Assembly (NCBI GenBank): GCA_024742815.1
Contig: JANSXX010000003.1
Location: 248,001 to 312,000, forward strand
DNA from: HXMU1420-13 sp024742815
Lineage (GTDB): Bacteria > Bacteroidota > Rhodothermia > Balneolales > Balneolaceae
Length of the DNA stretch: 64,000 nucleotides
Direction of reading: 5' to 3'
Shown here: in pieces, positions 7,008-15,641 of the stretch
How positions within the stretch are numbered: position 1 is the first letter of the stretch
How the letters are laid out: every line of letters begins with the position of its first letter
Notes under the pieces: model-generated
Seen by the model: only the letters and a program-made list of their open reading frames with translations
What the model was told of the DNA's origin: nothing
Databases searched by the model: none
Translations under genes and position numbers: made by a program

Positions 7008-10000
7008 TCAGAAGTTATATCGAATTCCGAATTGTACTTGCCATCTCGAATCCAAACTGAAATCGTTGATGAAGGTTTGAGTTTGATTGGTATCAAATTC
7101 ATACAATGGAACTCGACTATTCGGATCAACAGAAACACTAATTGGTTGTGTATTAACCGGTGTTTCTCGAACTCCCCAATTTGAGTTTAGTAAATTTCCG
7201 AAATTTAGAATATCTACGCTAAGCTGTACTGATTGCGCTCCTACTAGTGCAAGATCTTGCAAAACGCGAACATCCAAACGGCTGTACCATGGACTTAGAA
7301 TTGCATAGCGCTCGGCATTTTCACCACGGCGATCTTTTAAGTAGTTATCTTGAGCGATGTAGTTTTCGAAAGCATCACGTTGACGTTCCTGTGCGGCCAA
7401 ATCACCGGTAAAGCGATAAGTTTCGAGCTCACCCGGAGTTGGAATATAGATTAAGTCGTTTAAGAATGAACCGTCGCCATTTGCATCACCTGCATAAGTG
7501 TAACTAAATCTTCCACCTTTTGCAGCCTCATAAAACAAGGATACGGTAGTCGACCACTTGTCATTTTCACCGTAGCTCCATGTTTTATTTGCTGTACCTA
7601 CAATTCTATGCTGATTTCCATACAAAGCATTAGAAGTAGCCGGATTATTCGGATCTATAACAATTGGATTGCCCTCAAAGATATCGGATGAGATTTCACG
7701 TGTATTAGAGCTTACCGTTTCGGTTTTCAAGAATGCATACCCAAGTGTAACAAATACACCATTGTCATACATCTTTTTGGCTTCTAAACTCCAGTTAAGG
7801 CTGTATCCTTCATCCGTATTTGTATACACATAGGCATTAGTCGGTCCACCAAAAATTGTGGCTCTATCGCTTGCTGCTGTGGTATAGTATGGACGATTAT
7901 CCGCACCTACCAGATTCTCGCTTGGTGCACGAAGACCATAATTACGAACAAGCATTCCGTTTACATCTTTGGTAAATATAAAGTCTGACGTGATGGTAAC
8001 TTTGTTGTCTAATACTTTATCGAAGCCAATATTGGTTCTCCATACCTGAGGAAATTTGAAGTCGGGATCGGTAACGTTATAGAAGAAGAAATCTGGGTTT
8101 GCAACCTGATTTCCTATCCATACAAATGGAAATCTCCCGGTAAATAAACCTGTTCCGCCACGAAGTTGGAAACTATCATCACCATATACATCCCAGTTCA
8201 CTCCAAATCGAGGAGAAAACAATGGTGCATTGCTTGGTAATTCGGTATGGTCAAATGTTACAGGTTCGTCATTTTCATCATAGTACACTACGTCGGGAGC
8301 GTAAGTACCACCATCAGCAAGTAATCCGCCTTTTCGAGCGATATTCTCTTCAATTTTCTCCTGAGTATCAAAGTAAAGCGGCATATCTATTCGTAAGCCG
8401 TAAGTTATGTTTAGATCATCAGTGAGATACCATTTGTCTTGAGCATAAAGTGCTGCCTGCCCCATATTTAATTCGGCAAGCGCCCAGTTTGCAGCTGCGT
8501 TAGTAGCTCTAGCATGATCAACTACGTGATCCATATAACCTGCATTTACATAATCAACAAAGGCCTGAACGTTGTCAAAACCCGGGCCAAAAGTACCACC
8601 CGGATAACCAGGAACACCAGCAGGTGGTGCAAACGGTTCATAAACACCTAAGTTAAATGAATTATCAAACGAAAAACGTTCGAATGAGGCACCAATAGTT
8701 ATTGTGTGTGCGCCTAAATACATGTCGAAGTTGTTGGTAATCTGATATACATGCTGCTCTAGGCGATTGTTAATAGAGAATGGCTCATGACCCGCTACAA
8801 TGTATCGAACACCATCACGATTGATGTTAACCACTGGAAAAGGATCACTAAATGGATCACGGCTATCATCGAAAAAAGTATACCCGGCCTGAAATTTATT
8901 CGAGAATTTATTTCCTAAAATAGATTTCACTTCCACAATTGCAGAGTAAATATCGTTATTAATTCGGTATCCTGAATTAGCAAATTGCAAGGTAATGGCA
9001 TCAGGTCCACGCCGTCCTATGGCATCCGGATTTGCATTCAAATCACGGTACGCATCTAAAAAGTTAAACGTAGCTGTTACCGTGTGGTCTTGATTTACGT
9101 TCCAGTCTAGTTTTAGAAGTCCTTTGTTGGAATCGGTATTTCTTAAGAATCCTTCAAATGGACCGGTTTGATAGCCAAATTCACTGGCTAATAAATCGCT
9201 AACGGTTTCTAAATCATCAGCCAAAACTCTAGATACGTTACTCCCTGAGTTAGCACCACGGTTTGCTGTAAAATTGGAACCTAAATCTTCTCTGCGTTCT
9301 GCTTCAAAGTTTAAGAAGAAGAATAGTTTATCTTTAATGATAGGACCGCCTACACTAAAACCGGTTTGCAATTGTGTTAAATCGGGGACAAAAATGCTGT
9401 TACCTGAAACGGTAGAACCCGTTAAATCCTGATTTCTATAGTATCCAAATGCGGTTCCTGTAAAAGTATTGGTACCACTTTTTGTAACTGCATTTACCGA
9501 TGCACCTGTAAATCCGGATTGCGTTACATCGTACGGAGCCAAACTTACAGTAATCTGATCGATGGCGTCTAATGATATTGGTTGTGCATTCGATTGTCCG
9601 CCCGGAGTGGCTGCATCTAACCCAAAAGGATTATTAAAAATTGAACCATCCAGCGAAAAGTTATTGTATTGATCGTTACGCCCGGCAAAGGAATTCCCAT
9701 CTGCGGTTGGGTTGAGTTTATAAATATCGCCGGCAGATCTTGAGATCGTAGGAATTTTTGTAAGTGTAGCGTTTTCGATTGAAGTTGCAGCTCCTGTTCT
9801 TCCTGGGTTTATATCTGCATTTGAGGTTACTACTACCTCGCCTAAGGCTTGAACATCCTCAGCAAGTACGAAATTGAATTCACTGGTTTTGCCTAATGTT
9901 AGAAAAACATCATTAACAGATTGCGATTCAAAACCGATGAAACTCACTGTGATTTCATAAGGGCCGCCGATTCTAAGGTTAGGCAAAGTGTATCTACCAT

Positions 10001-10196
10001 CAACGCGAGTTGAGATACCATACACCGTTCCAGTAGGTAAATGACGCGCAACAATATTAGCCGCCGGTAAAGGTTCGTCGTTTACATCTACTACTACACC
10101 ACTTATCGCTGAGGTTGTAACCTGAGCGGAAGCATTAAAAGACATAAAAAGGATTGCTAGGATCGATAAAAATCCTGCAAGTAATTTAATTTTCAT
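7008..10196 (-). CDS. Oar-like TonB-dependent outer-membrane receptor
   Basis: A 1062-residue outer-membrane protein. Residues 1-24 are a signal peptide (cleavage near NASA-Q). Residues about 28-110 are a carboxypeptidase-regulatory-like domain (SAISGVVVDVNDEPLPAANIV; DGRYTLPNLRIGGPYEI). A TonB plug follows (about 120-240; VVVTSNADIN to GTNTFTGTAFGYYRN), then a 22-strand-type barrel ending in an aromatic C-terminal residue (IRYNF). It matches the Oar/TonB family of Bacteroidota and Balneolota, which import large substrates or act in surface adhesion; the ligand is unknown. No SusD partner is adjacent. A TAATTTTG -7 box lies about 74 bp upstream and a terminator follows the gene, so it is probably monocistronic. 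Confidence 0.92.
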   Translation of the reverse strand: MKIKLLAGFLSILAILFMSFNASAQVTTSAISGVVVDVNDEPLPAANIVARHLPTGTVYGISTRVDGRYTLPNLRIGGPYEITVSFIGFESQSVNDVFLTLGKTSEFNFVLAEDVQALGEVVVTSNADINPGRTGAATSIENATLTKIPTISRSAGDIYKLNPTADGNSFAGRNDQYNNFSLDGSIFNNPFGLDAATPGGQSNAQPISLDAIDQITVSLAPYDVTQSGFTGASVNAVTKSGTNTFTGTAFGYYRNQDLTGSTVSGNSIFVPDLTQLQTGFSVGGPIIKDKLFFFLNFEAERREDLGSNFTANRGANSGSNVSRVLADDLETVSDLLASEFGYQTGPFEGFLRNTDSNKGLLKLDWNVNQDHTVTATFNFLDAYRDLNANPDAIGRRGPDAITLQFANSGYRINNDIYSAIVEVKSILGNKFSNKFQAGYTFFDDSRDPFSDPFPVVNINRDGVRYIVAGHEPFSINNRLEQHVYQITNNFDMYLGAHTITIGASFERFSFDNSFNLGVYEPFAPPAGVPGYPGGTFGPGFDNVQAFVDYVNAGYMDHVVDHARATNAAANWALAELNMGQAALYAQDKWYLTDDLNITYGLRIDMPLYFDTQEKIEENIARKGGLLADGGTYAPDVVYYDENDEPVTFDHTELPSNAPLFSPRFGVNWDVYGDDSFQLRGGTGLFTGRFPFVWIGNQVANPDFFFYNVTDPDFKFPQVWRTNIGFDKVLDNKVTITSDFIFTKDVNGMLVRNYGLRAPSENLVGADNRPYYTTAASDRATIFGGPTNAYVYTNTDEGYSLNWSLEAKKMYDNGVFVTLGYAFLKTETVSSNTREISSDIFEGNPIVIDPNNPATSNALYGNQHRIVGTANKTWSYGENDKWSTTVSLFYEAAKGGRFSYTYAGDANGDGSFLNDLIYIPTPGELETYRFTGDLAAQERQRDAFENYIAQDNYLKDRRGENAERYAILSPWYSRLDVRVLQDLALVGAQSVQLSVDILNFGNLLNSNWGVRETPVNTQPISVSVDPNSRVPLYEFDTNQTQTFINDFSLDSRWQVQFGIRYNF

Positions 10197-10269
10197 TATT
10201 TGTTGGGGGGTTGATTTGATAATTTATTGAGCAGTGTTCTTACTCAATCATGAAATGTTAATAGAGAGC

Positions 10270-10277
10270 CAAAATTA
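10270..10277 (-). promoter_or_regulatory. Putative -7 box for the TonB receptor gene
   Basis: On the minus strand TAATTTTG fits TAnnTTTG and would give a 5' leader of about 65-70 nt before the ATG at 10196. The -33 element is not well matched. Confidence 0.35.
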
Positions 10278-10323
10278 CGGTTTAATTACCCCAAGCTGTC
10301 CACAACTTTTCAACATATCATAC

Positions 10324-11436
10324 CTAGGTATCCTTAATTTGATCAAACAACTCATCGAATTTTCTGATCATCCGATTCCAATCGAGGTGTTTGTTAATAT
10401 TCTGCAGCGTTGATTTAGGAAGAGGTTTTGTTTTCTTCTGCAGGAGATTCCGAAGGTGTAGAAACAGCTGGTCTTCATCGTTATAAATAACAGGTGCATG
10501 CAATAACGGATTATGTAGACTTTCAGGAATCAACTCCGGGTAATGCAAACTGTTGGGTACTAAAGGATGACAGCCGCAGTAAATGGCTTCCATAATTGCT
10601 ACGCAGAAGAACTCATATGTAGCTGTTGAAACTACAATATCGCCAGAATGTAATAATTTGCTGTAGGCTTCTTTGTCATCCACATAACCGAAATGGGTAA
10701 TCTGATCCCCGAATCGTTTCCATGCTTTGGCAAATTCATCAGGTTTTTCATGCTTACTGTCGCCGGCCAGGATTAAATCGAAAGTTAGATCAATATCGTT
10801 TAATCGATTGAGGACTCGAAAAAACATGGCTGGATTTCGATCAAATTGCCATCGCTGATTCCAAACGATTACTGGTCGATCATTCTTTGTTCGGGTATCT
10901 GCATGCTGATCGAAATACTTTAGCTCTAATCCGGGATGTAGCACTACACTTTTATCACGAATCTGATCAACGGTTGCATAATGTTTATCGCCGGGATAAT
11001 TATCCAAAAAGTCGGGTAAGGCGTCAAGTAAATCATCCAGATGAAAATGAGAAGAGAAGATTAACTGATCGGCTACCAACATACTCAAATAGTTGATATA
11101 ACAGTACGTCATATCTCGTGTTTCACCTTCAGGGATGGGACGGGTAAACTGATTATCATGCATGTACATGATTTTCGGCGTATGGGCAAATCTCGGATTG
11201 GTTAGTGCCAGAAAAGCCGGCAAATTGGTCATGCTGCTCACCAGCAACACATCGATATCTTCCTCCACTTGTTTGGTAAGCTCTGCCAGAGTCACCGAAT
11301 CGCCATGCATGCGCCATTTCCATCCCTTATAATTCAATTTTATGGGGATGATATTATGGCTAGAATATTCCTCTAAACCCTTTAAAAAAGCTTTATGCGA
11401 GCCGCTGTAGTAAGGTTCAATCGCGAGGATATTCAT
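10324..11436 (-). CDS. GTDC1/QTMAN-like glycosyltransferase (DUF3524, putative tRNA-queuosine mannosyltransferase)
   Basis: A 370-residue GT-B glycosyltransferase. The N-terminus (ILAIEPYYSGSHKAFLKGL, then NYKGWKWRMHGD) is the signature of the DUF3524 domain found in human GTDC1, now known as the tRNA-queuosine alpha-mannosyltransferase. The C-terminal half has a GT4-like donor site (VVSTATYEFFCVAIMEA, then CGCHPLVPN). By family it may attach mannose to queuosine at tRNA-Asp position 34; an unrelated acceptor is possible because bacterial members are less studied. The queuosine-pathway gene queG lies about 19 kb away in this window. The gene is followed on its downstream side by the TonB receptor and preceded by a repeat-containing spacer after mutL. 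Confidence 0.75.
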   Translation of the reverse strand: MNILAIEPYYSGSHKAFLKGLEEYSSHNIIPIKLNYKGWKWRMHGDSVTLAELTKQVEEDIDVLLVSSMTNLPAFLALTNPRFAHTPKIMYMHDNQFTRPIPEGETRDMTYCYINYLSMLVADQLIFSSHFHLDDLLDALPDFLDNYPGDKHYATVDQIRDKSVVLHPGLELKYFDQHADTRTKNDRPVIVWNQRWQFDRNPAMFFRVLNRLNDIDLTFDLILAGDSKHEKPDEFAKAWKRFGDQITHFGYVDDKEAYSKLLHSGDIVVSTATYEFFCVAIMEAIYCGCHPLVPNSLHYPELIPESLHNPLLHAPVIYNDEDQLFLHLRNLLQKKTKPLPKSTLQNINKHLDWNRMIRKFDELFDQIKDT

Positions 11437-11448
11437 TTTTTGGCTTCT

Positions 11449-11516
11449 TTATTCGTTAATAGTTATTCGTTATTGGTAAAACCATTAACCAATAACTAAT
11501 CACCATTAACCATCTA
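11449..11516. repeat. Degenerate TTCGTTAAT / inverted-repeat spacer
   Basis: The spacer between mutL and the glycosyltransferase consists of TATTCGTTAATAGTTATTCG followed by ATTGGTAAAACCATTAACCA, in which ATTGGT and ACCAAT are inverted repeats. It belongs to the same family of spacer DNA as 6790-6817. Confidence 0.5.
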
Positions 11517-11517
11517 T

Positions 11518-13359
11518 CTACCTAAATCTAGACTGCAATTCGTCGAGCGAAAGATACACGATTGTGGGTTTTTTTAAAGGATCAAGATAGGGTTGTTCAC
11601 ATGCGAATAATTGATCCACTAACGCTTCCATTTCCTGATGCGAAAGTGAACGACCACGCGGAATCGCAGCCTTCGAAGCAAAAGCAATAGCCAGGCGTTC
11701 ACGAGCTTCTAAATTAATTTTTTGTCCTAATTCCTGATATTGATGCAACATGGAAACCAACACTTCCTGCTCATTTCCAATATCAATGTCAGCGGGTACC
11801 CCGTTAATCATTGCCGTGTTTCCGCTCATTAACTGCACAGAAAAACCCATACGCTGTATAATCGGATGCAACTCTTTCAAGAGCGTAAAATCGGAGGCCG
11901 ATAATTCCAATGTTTGAGCAAATAACAATTGCTGTGTACTCGGCAGCGCTTCTTCCGTGGCATTTATCGCTTTTTCGAAGATGATTCGTTTATGCGCCAA
12001 ATGTTGATCGATCATACATAAGCCCGTTCTGGTTTGCGTGATCACATAAGTATTATGCAATTGCCAGAATGAGTTATTTAACGGCTCTTTTTCTTTGTTT
12101 TGATTCGATTCACTACTCGATACTGGTCGATGAGAACCCGAATAATCACCGGTAGATTGGTAAAGGTTTTCGGCAAATTCATCTCCCCTACGATTAATAT
12201 TCGGTTTGTTTATCCGTGATGGAAATGAAAAACCACCCGTTGCACGCCCTACATCCTTCGCCGGTTGGTGAAAGTTGAAGCCGGTATCAAATCCTTTGCT
12301 CGAATCATCACTCATAAAAGGATCCGAATCAGACGGAATACCGGGAACATTAAAGTGATTGTTCAAGGCTTTATTAACTACCGATTTCGCCAGTTGGATT
12401 ACACTGCGCTCATCCTCGAACTTCACCTCCATCTTAGCAGGATGCACATTCACATCCACTTTATTCGGATCAATTTCGAAGAAGAGGGTATAAAACGGGT
12501 ATTCGTTGTTGCGAGTCCATGCATCGTATAAACTCAAAATCACATGCGTTAAGTAACGATGTTGAAACGGGCGACCATTCACAAAAAGAAACTGCTCTCC
12601 CCTGCTTTTCTTAGCTAGCTTTGGATCGGAAGCAAATCCATAAATTTTCAAATAACTCGTTTCTTCGGAGAATTCAATTAAACTCGCTTTATAGGCTGAT
12701 CCGAATAATGAAACAATTCGGTTTTTAAGAGAATCTGACGGCAAATTATACACTGTTTCTCCATCTGCAATCACCTGAAATGCAATTCCCGGAAATGCCA
12801 ACGCCGCATATTGCACCGTACGCAGAATGTGCCGAAGTTCAGTGACATCAGTTTTTAAAAACTGCCGACGTGCGGGAACATTGAAAAATAAATTCCGAAT
12901 CGAAATGCTGGTTCCGTCCTGTGTAGCTGCAGGAAAAATTTCACCGGCTGCTCCACCATGTATTTCATACCCCCAGCCGTTGGAATCTTCGGCACGTTTT
13001 GTTTTAACCTGAACCTGCGAAACGGATGCAATCGATGCCATTGCCTCACCACGAAAACCCATTGTTCGAATCGAAAACAAATCTTCAATACTCGATATTT
13101 TCGAGGTAGCGTGACGTTGAAAACAAAGTGGCAGATCTTCATCACTCATTCCACACCCGTTATCAATCACCTGAATAAGCGTTCTACCGGCGTTCTCGAT
13201 AATTATTTTGATGGAATCGGCACCGGAGTCGATGGAGTTATCGAGTAATTCTTTTACTACAGAAGCCGGGCGTTGAATCACTTCGCCCGCAGCAATTTTG
13301 TTACTGATTTCGGGCGGTAACGGATGTATAATACTGTCGGATGTGCGGGTTTCGCTCAA
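11518..13359 (-). CDS. mutL: DNA mismatch repair protein MutL with degenerate endonuclease motif
   Basis: Couples MutS mismatch recognition to strand removal. The N-terminal GHKL ATPase is intact: E37 and N41 in VVKELLDNSID, DNGCG 66-70, and GFRGEA 101-106. A Ser/Asn-rich linker (about 340-430) leads to the C-terminal dimerisation domain. In endonuclease-type MutL this domain carries DQHA(x)2E(x)4E. Here it reads D451-Q-H-L-A-H-K457-R-I-I-F-E462, so the metal-binding middle glutamate is lysine and the alanine is leucine. The later CPHGRP-type motif is also absent (ACEQPYLDPLKKP). The length (613 residues) is normal. It therefore probably lacks or has weak nicking activity. A small membrane-protein gene lies 13 bp upstream on the same strand. 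Confidence 0.93.
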   Translation of the reverse strand: MSETRTSDSIIHPLPPEISNKIAAGEVIQRPASVVKELLDNSIDSGADSIKIIIENAGRTLIQVIDNGCGMSDEDLPLCFQRHATSKISSIEDLFSIRTMGFRGEAMASIASVSQVQVKTKRAEDSNGWGYEIHGGAAGEIFPAATQDGTSISIRNLFFNVPARRQFLKTDVTELRHILRTVQYAALAFPGIAFQVIADGETVYNLPSDSLKNRIVSLFGSAYKASLIEFSEETSYLKIYGFASDPKLAKKSRGEQFLFVNGRPFQHRYLTHVILSLYDAWTRNNEYPFYTLFFEIDPNKVDVNVHPAKMEVKFEDERSVIQLAKSVVNKALNNHFNVPGIPSDSDPFMSDDSSKGFDTGFNFHQPAKDVGRATGGFSFPSRINKPNINRRGDEFAENLYQSTGDYSGSHRPVSSSESNQNKEKEPLNNSFWQLHNTYVITQTRTGLCMIDQHLAHKRIIFEKAINATEEALPSTQQLLFAQTLELSASDFTLLKELHPIIQRMGFSVQLMSGNTAMINGVPADIDIGNEQEVLVSMLHQYQELGQKINLEARERLAIAFASKAAIPRGRSLSHQEMEALVDQLFACEQPYLDPLKKPTIVYLSLDELQSRFR

Positions 13360-13372
13360 AAAAATCTAGGTC

Positions 13373-13588
13373 TTAAAGGATACCAATTAAATACACCACC
13401 AAAGATAAGAATAGAGCAAGAAATAACACCCTGATATTTTGTTTAGGCTTTACGCGGTTATGCGTTTGAAATTTAATTCTTCGCCGAGCTCTGTTATTTT
13501 CGCGTTCTTCTTTTTCCGGATCGTAATAACGAAGTGGTAAGTCAAATTTTTTGGGCTTCGGTCGGAAGCCGAACATGGGTCTGATCAT
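13373..13588 (-). CDS. Small tail-anchored membrane protein, unknown function
   Basis: A 71-residue protein. Its first 50 residues are very basic and charged (KPKKFDLPLRYYDPEKEE, then RARRRIKFQTHNRVKPK), and it ends in one hydrophobic helix (about 52-71, VLFLALFLSLVVYLIGIL). The topology suggests a cytoplasmic basic tail with a C-terminal anchor. It sits 13 bp upstream of mutL on the same strand and is probably co-transcribed. I do not recognise a named family. The codon use and the tight spacing argue that it is real. Confidence 0.65.
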   Translation of the reverse strand: MIRPMFGFRPKPKKFDLPLRYYDPEKEERENNRARRRIKFQTHNRVKPKQNIRVLFLALFLSLVVYLIGIL

Positions 13589-13694
13589 AACAGTGCGGCT
13601 AAGTTAGCATTAATTGCAACGTCTTCATCAACAAACATCAACGGCATTTGATTCGCAAAATCGTGAATTATAACCGGAGGTTCAATTACAACTA

Positions 13695-15641
13695 CTATTT
13701 TGTTGATGGTATCCGAACGGTAAATGTTGATCCTTTATTGGGCTCTGATTGCACACTTAGCTCACCGTTTAAGCGATGTACCGATTTTTGAACAATGGAT
13801 AAGCCCAAACCTGTGCCCTTTATGCCTTCGGTGTTAGATGCCCGCTTAAATGATTCAAAAATGGTTTTTTGCTCCTCAACGGGTATTCCAATTCCAAAAT
13901 CAGTACAAATAAATTCTAAGCCGGCTTCCCGATTGTTCACTTCAAAATGAATAGGTTGATCTTTGGGAGAATACTTGGCTGCATTTTCCAGCAAATTTCT
14001 GAGAATCAATTCTAACAAACTTGGATCTGAATAAAGCGATTTTGAGGTATCCAGTCCGGTTGTAATTACCGTTCTATCTTCTAGTTCACTCATTTCCAGT
14101 TGTTCAATGATATCTTGCACGAAATCAGAAATCTCAATTTCTACATGTTGGAAGGTGCTGCTATCAGAATCCAATTTTCCGATGGTGAGTACATCCTGAA
14201 TCAATGTATCCATGCGAACCGAAGATTTATGAATTCGCTCCGCCCTTTTTTTGATATCCTCCGAGCTAAATCGCTCTACAAAATTAGAAAGTAATTCTGC
14301 CGTTGTTTGTATGCTGGTAAGCGGTGTGCGAAACTCATGCGATACCATCGACACAAAATTTCGATTTAGCTCATTGTAACTTCGTTCGGCTTCAAGAGCT
14401 CGCCTTAATTCAAGCTCCGATTTCTTTTTCTGAGTTACATCCCGGTATTGCCACAAATATCCCAAATGTTCATTTTTTGTATGTATGGGAATCAAATCGC
14501 GCTCAAACACACGACCATCTAAGCATCGAATTTCTTCGTGCAAGCTTTCTTGTCCCTCATCAAGTTTCTTTTGTGTAGATGCGGTGAATGCATACACGTC
14601 TTCTACCACTTTATTCAGTTTTCGATATAACACCGAACAATGTTTTCCTATTAATTCCGATGGAGATTCCTCAACGTTAAATACTTTACACATGGCCGAA
14701 TTGGTAAGCACAATCTCACCGTCATGATCAACCAAAACGATGCCCGAATTTAGACTCGAAATCAGAGTATTCAGGCGTGTATTTGCTCGTTTAACTTCGT
14801 TACTTTTTTGTTTTACCTCGGTAATATCTAACGCGTAACCCAATACCATTTCTACTGTGGTGCCATCTTCGCTCATTACCGGATACATTGTGCGATGTTT
14901 CCACTCTAAACTTCCATCAGGCAATACGGCTTTTTCTTCAAATTGATGTTGCCTCTTTTCTTTAATAATGGAGTTAAATATGGCTCGTCGTTGTTTCGCG
15001 ATCTCCGGATTTTTCTTTCGATAGTTTACATAGTCAAAATCATCTCTTCCGATTAGCCACTCTCTAACTTTTTGATCTTTAATGGCAATTGGGTTGATGT
15101 ATTGATAGCGATGATGCTTATCGAATACCACTAAATCTGACGGGATGGAATTCAGTATTTGCTCAAAATACTGTGTTTTTTCTTTAAGCTTTTCGTGTTC
15201 ATATTGCTGAACAATATATGCGGCAACTGCTTTCCCAATCTTTTTAATAACTATATGATCTTGCTCACTTTTCGACGTCGTTCTTATGTATAAAAGTGCA
15301 ATACTATCTTCTTGATAATTGATGGAAAACACATATTCATTTCCCGCTTTAAATACCGATGGTATCTGTTCTATGCTTGGATGAGCACTCAACTCGGCAG
15401 CAACTACATTACTGTAACAATTCCAACGAGATTCTAGATTGTTCAGGTGATGGGCCGACTGAAAACAACTGAGGGTCAGTAATTCTTTTTCGCAAATTGC
15501 AGCTTCTACTTTTATTTCGCTATCAAGGTCTACCAAGGTTTGCAACATCGGGGAAACAACTTCCGATGCATCTTTTAAGGCCAGAATATTTAAGCCTGCA
15601 AAAAGGTGCTGTAAGGTCGATTTTTCATCTGCTTCAATCAT
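13695..15641 (-). CDS. PAS-domain sensor histidine kinase
   Basis: A soluble 648-residue kinase with no membrane segment. Residues 1-150 are a GAF-like region without a clear motif. PAS domains lie at about 160-275 and 285-405, each ending in a PAC-type sequence (GYALDITEVKQK; WQYRDVTQKKKS). The HisKA domain has phosphoacceptor H435 in SMVSHEFRTPLTS. The HATPase has N (LLENAAKYSP), G1 (DFGIGIP) and G2 (GTGLGLSIVQKS) boxes. Its ATG overlaps the stop of the upstream kinase gene by four bases (ATGA), so the two are translationally coupled. Its kinase core is closely similar to that neighbour (EAERSYNELN and following), indicating tandem duplication. There is no receiver domain; its partner is presumably the REC proteins upstream. 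Confidence 0.93.
   Translation of the reverse strand: MIEADEKSTLQHLFAGLNILALKDASEVVSPMLQTLVDLDSEIKVEAAICEKELLTLSCFQSAHHLNNLESRWNCYSNVVAAELSAHPSIEQIPSVFKAGNEYVFSINYQEDSIALLYIRTTSKSEQDHIVIKKIGKAVAAYIVQQYEHEKLKEKTQYFEQILNSIPSDLVVFDKHHRYQYINPIAIKDQKVREWLIGRDDFDYVNYRKKNPEIAKQRRAIFNSIIKEKRQHQFEEKAVLPDGSLEWKHRTMYPVMSEDGTTVEMVLGYALDITEVKQKSNEVKRANTRLNTLISSLNSGIVLVDHDGEIVLTNSAMCKVFNVEESPSELIGKHCSVLYRKLNKVVEDVYAFTASTQKKLDEGQESLHEEIRCLDGRVFERDLIPIHTKNEHLGYLWQYRDVTQKKKSELELRRALEAERSYNELNRNFVSMVSHEFRTPLTSIQTTAELLSNFVERFSSEDIKKRAERIHKSSVRMDTLIQDVLTIGKLDSDSSTFQHVEIEISDFVQDIIEQLEMSELEDRTVITTGLDTSKSLYSDPSLLELILRNLLENAAKYSPKDQPIHFEVNNREAGLEFICTDFGIGIPVEEQKTIFESFKRASNTEGIKGTGLGLSIVQKSVHRLNGELSVQSEPNKGSTFTVRIPSTK

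Noticed and set aside
12855..13145. Open frame inside mutL in another frame
   Set aside because: It lies wholly within the conserved ATPase-coding region and resembles no protein.
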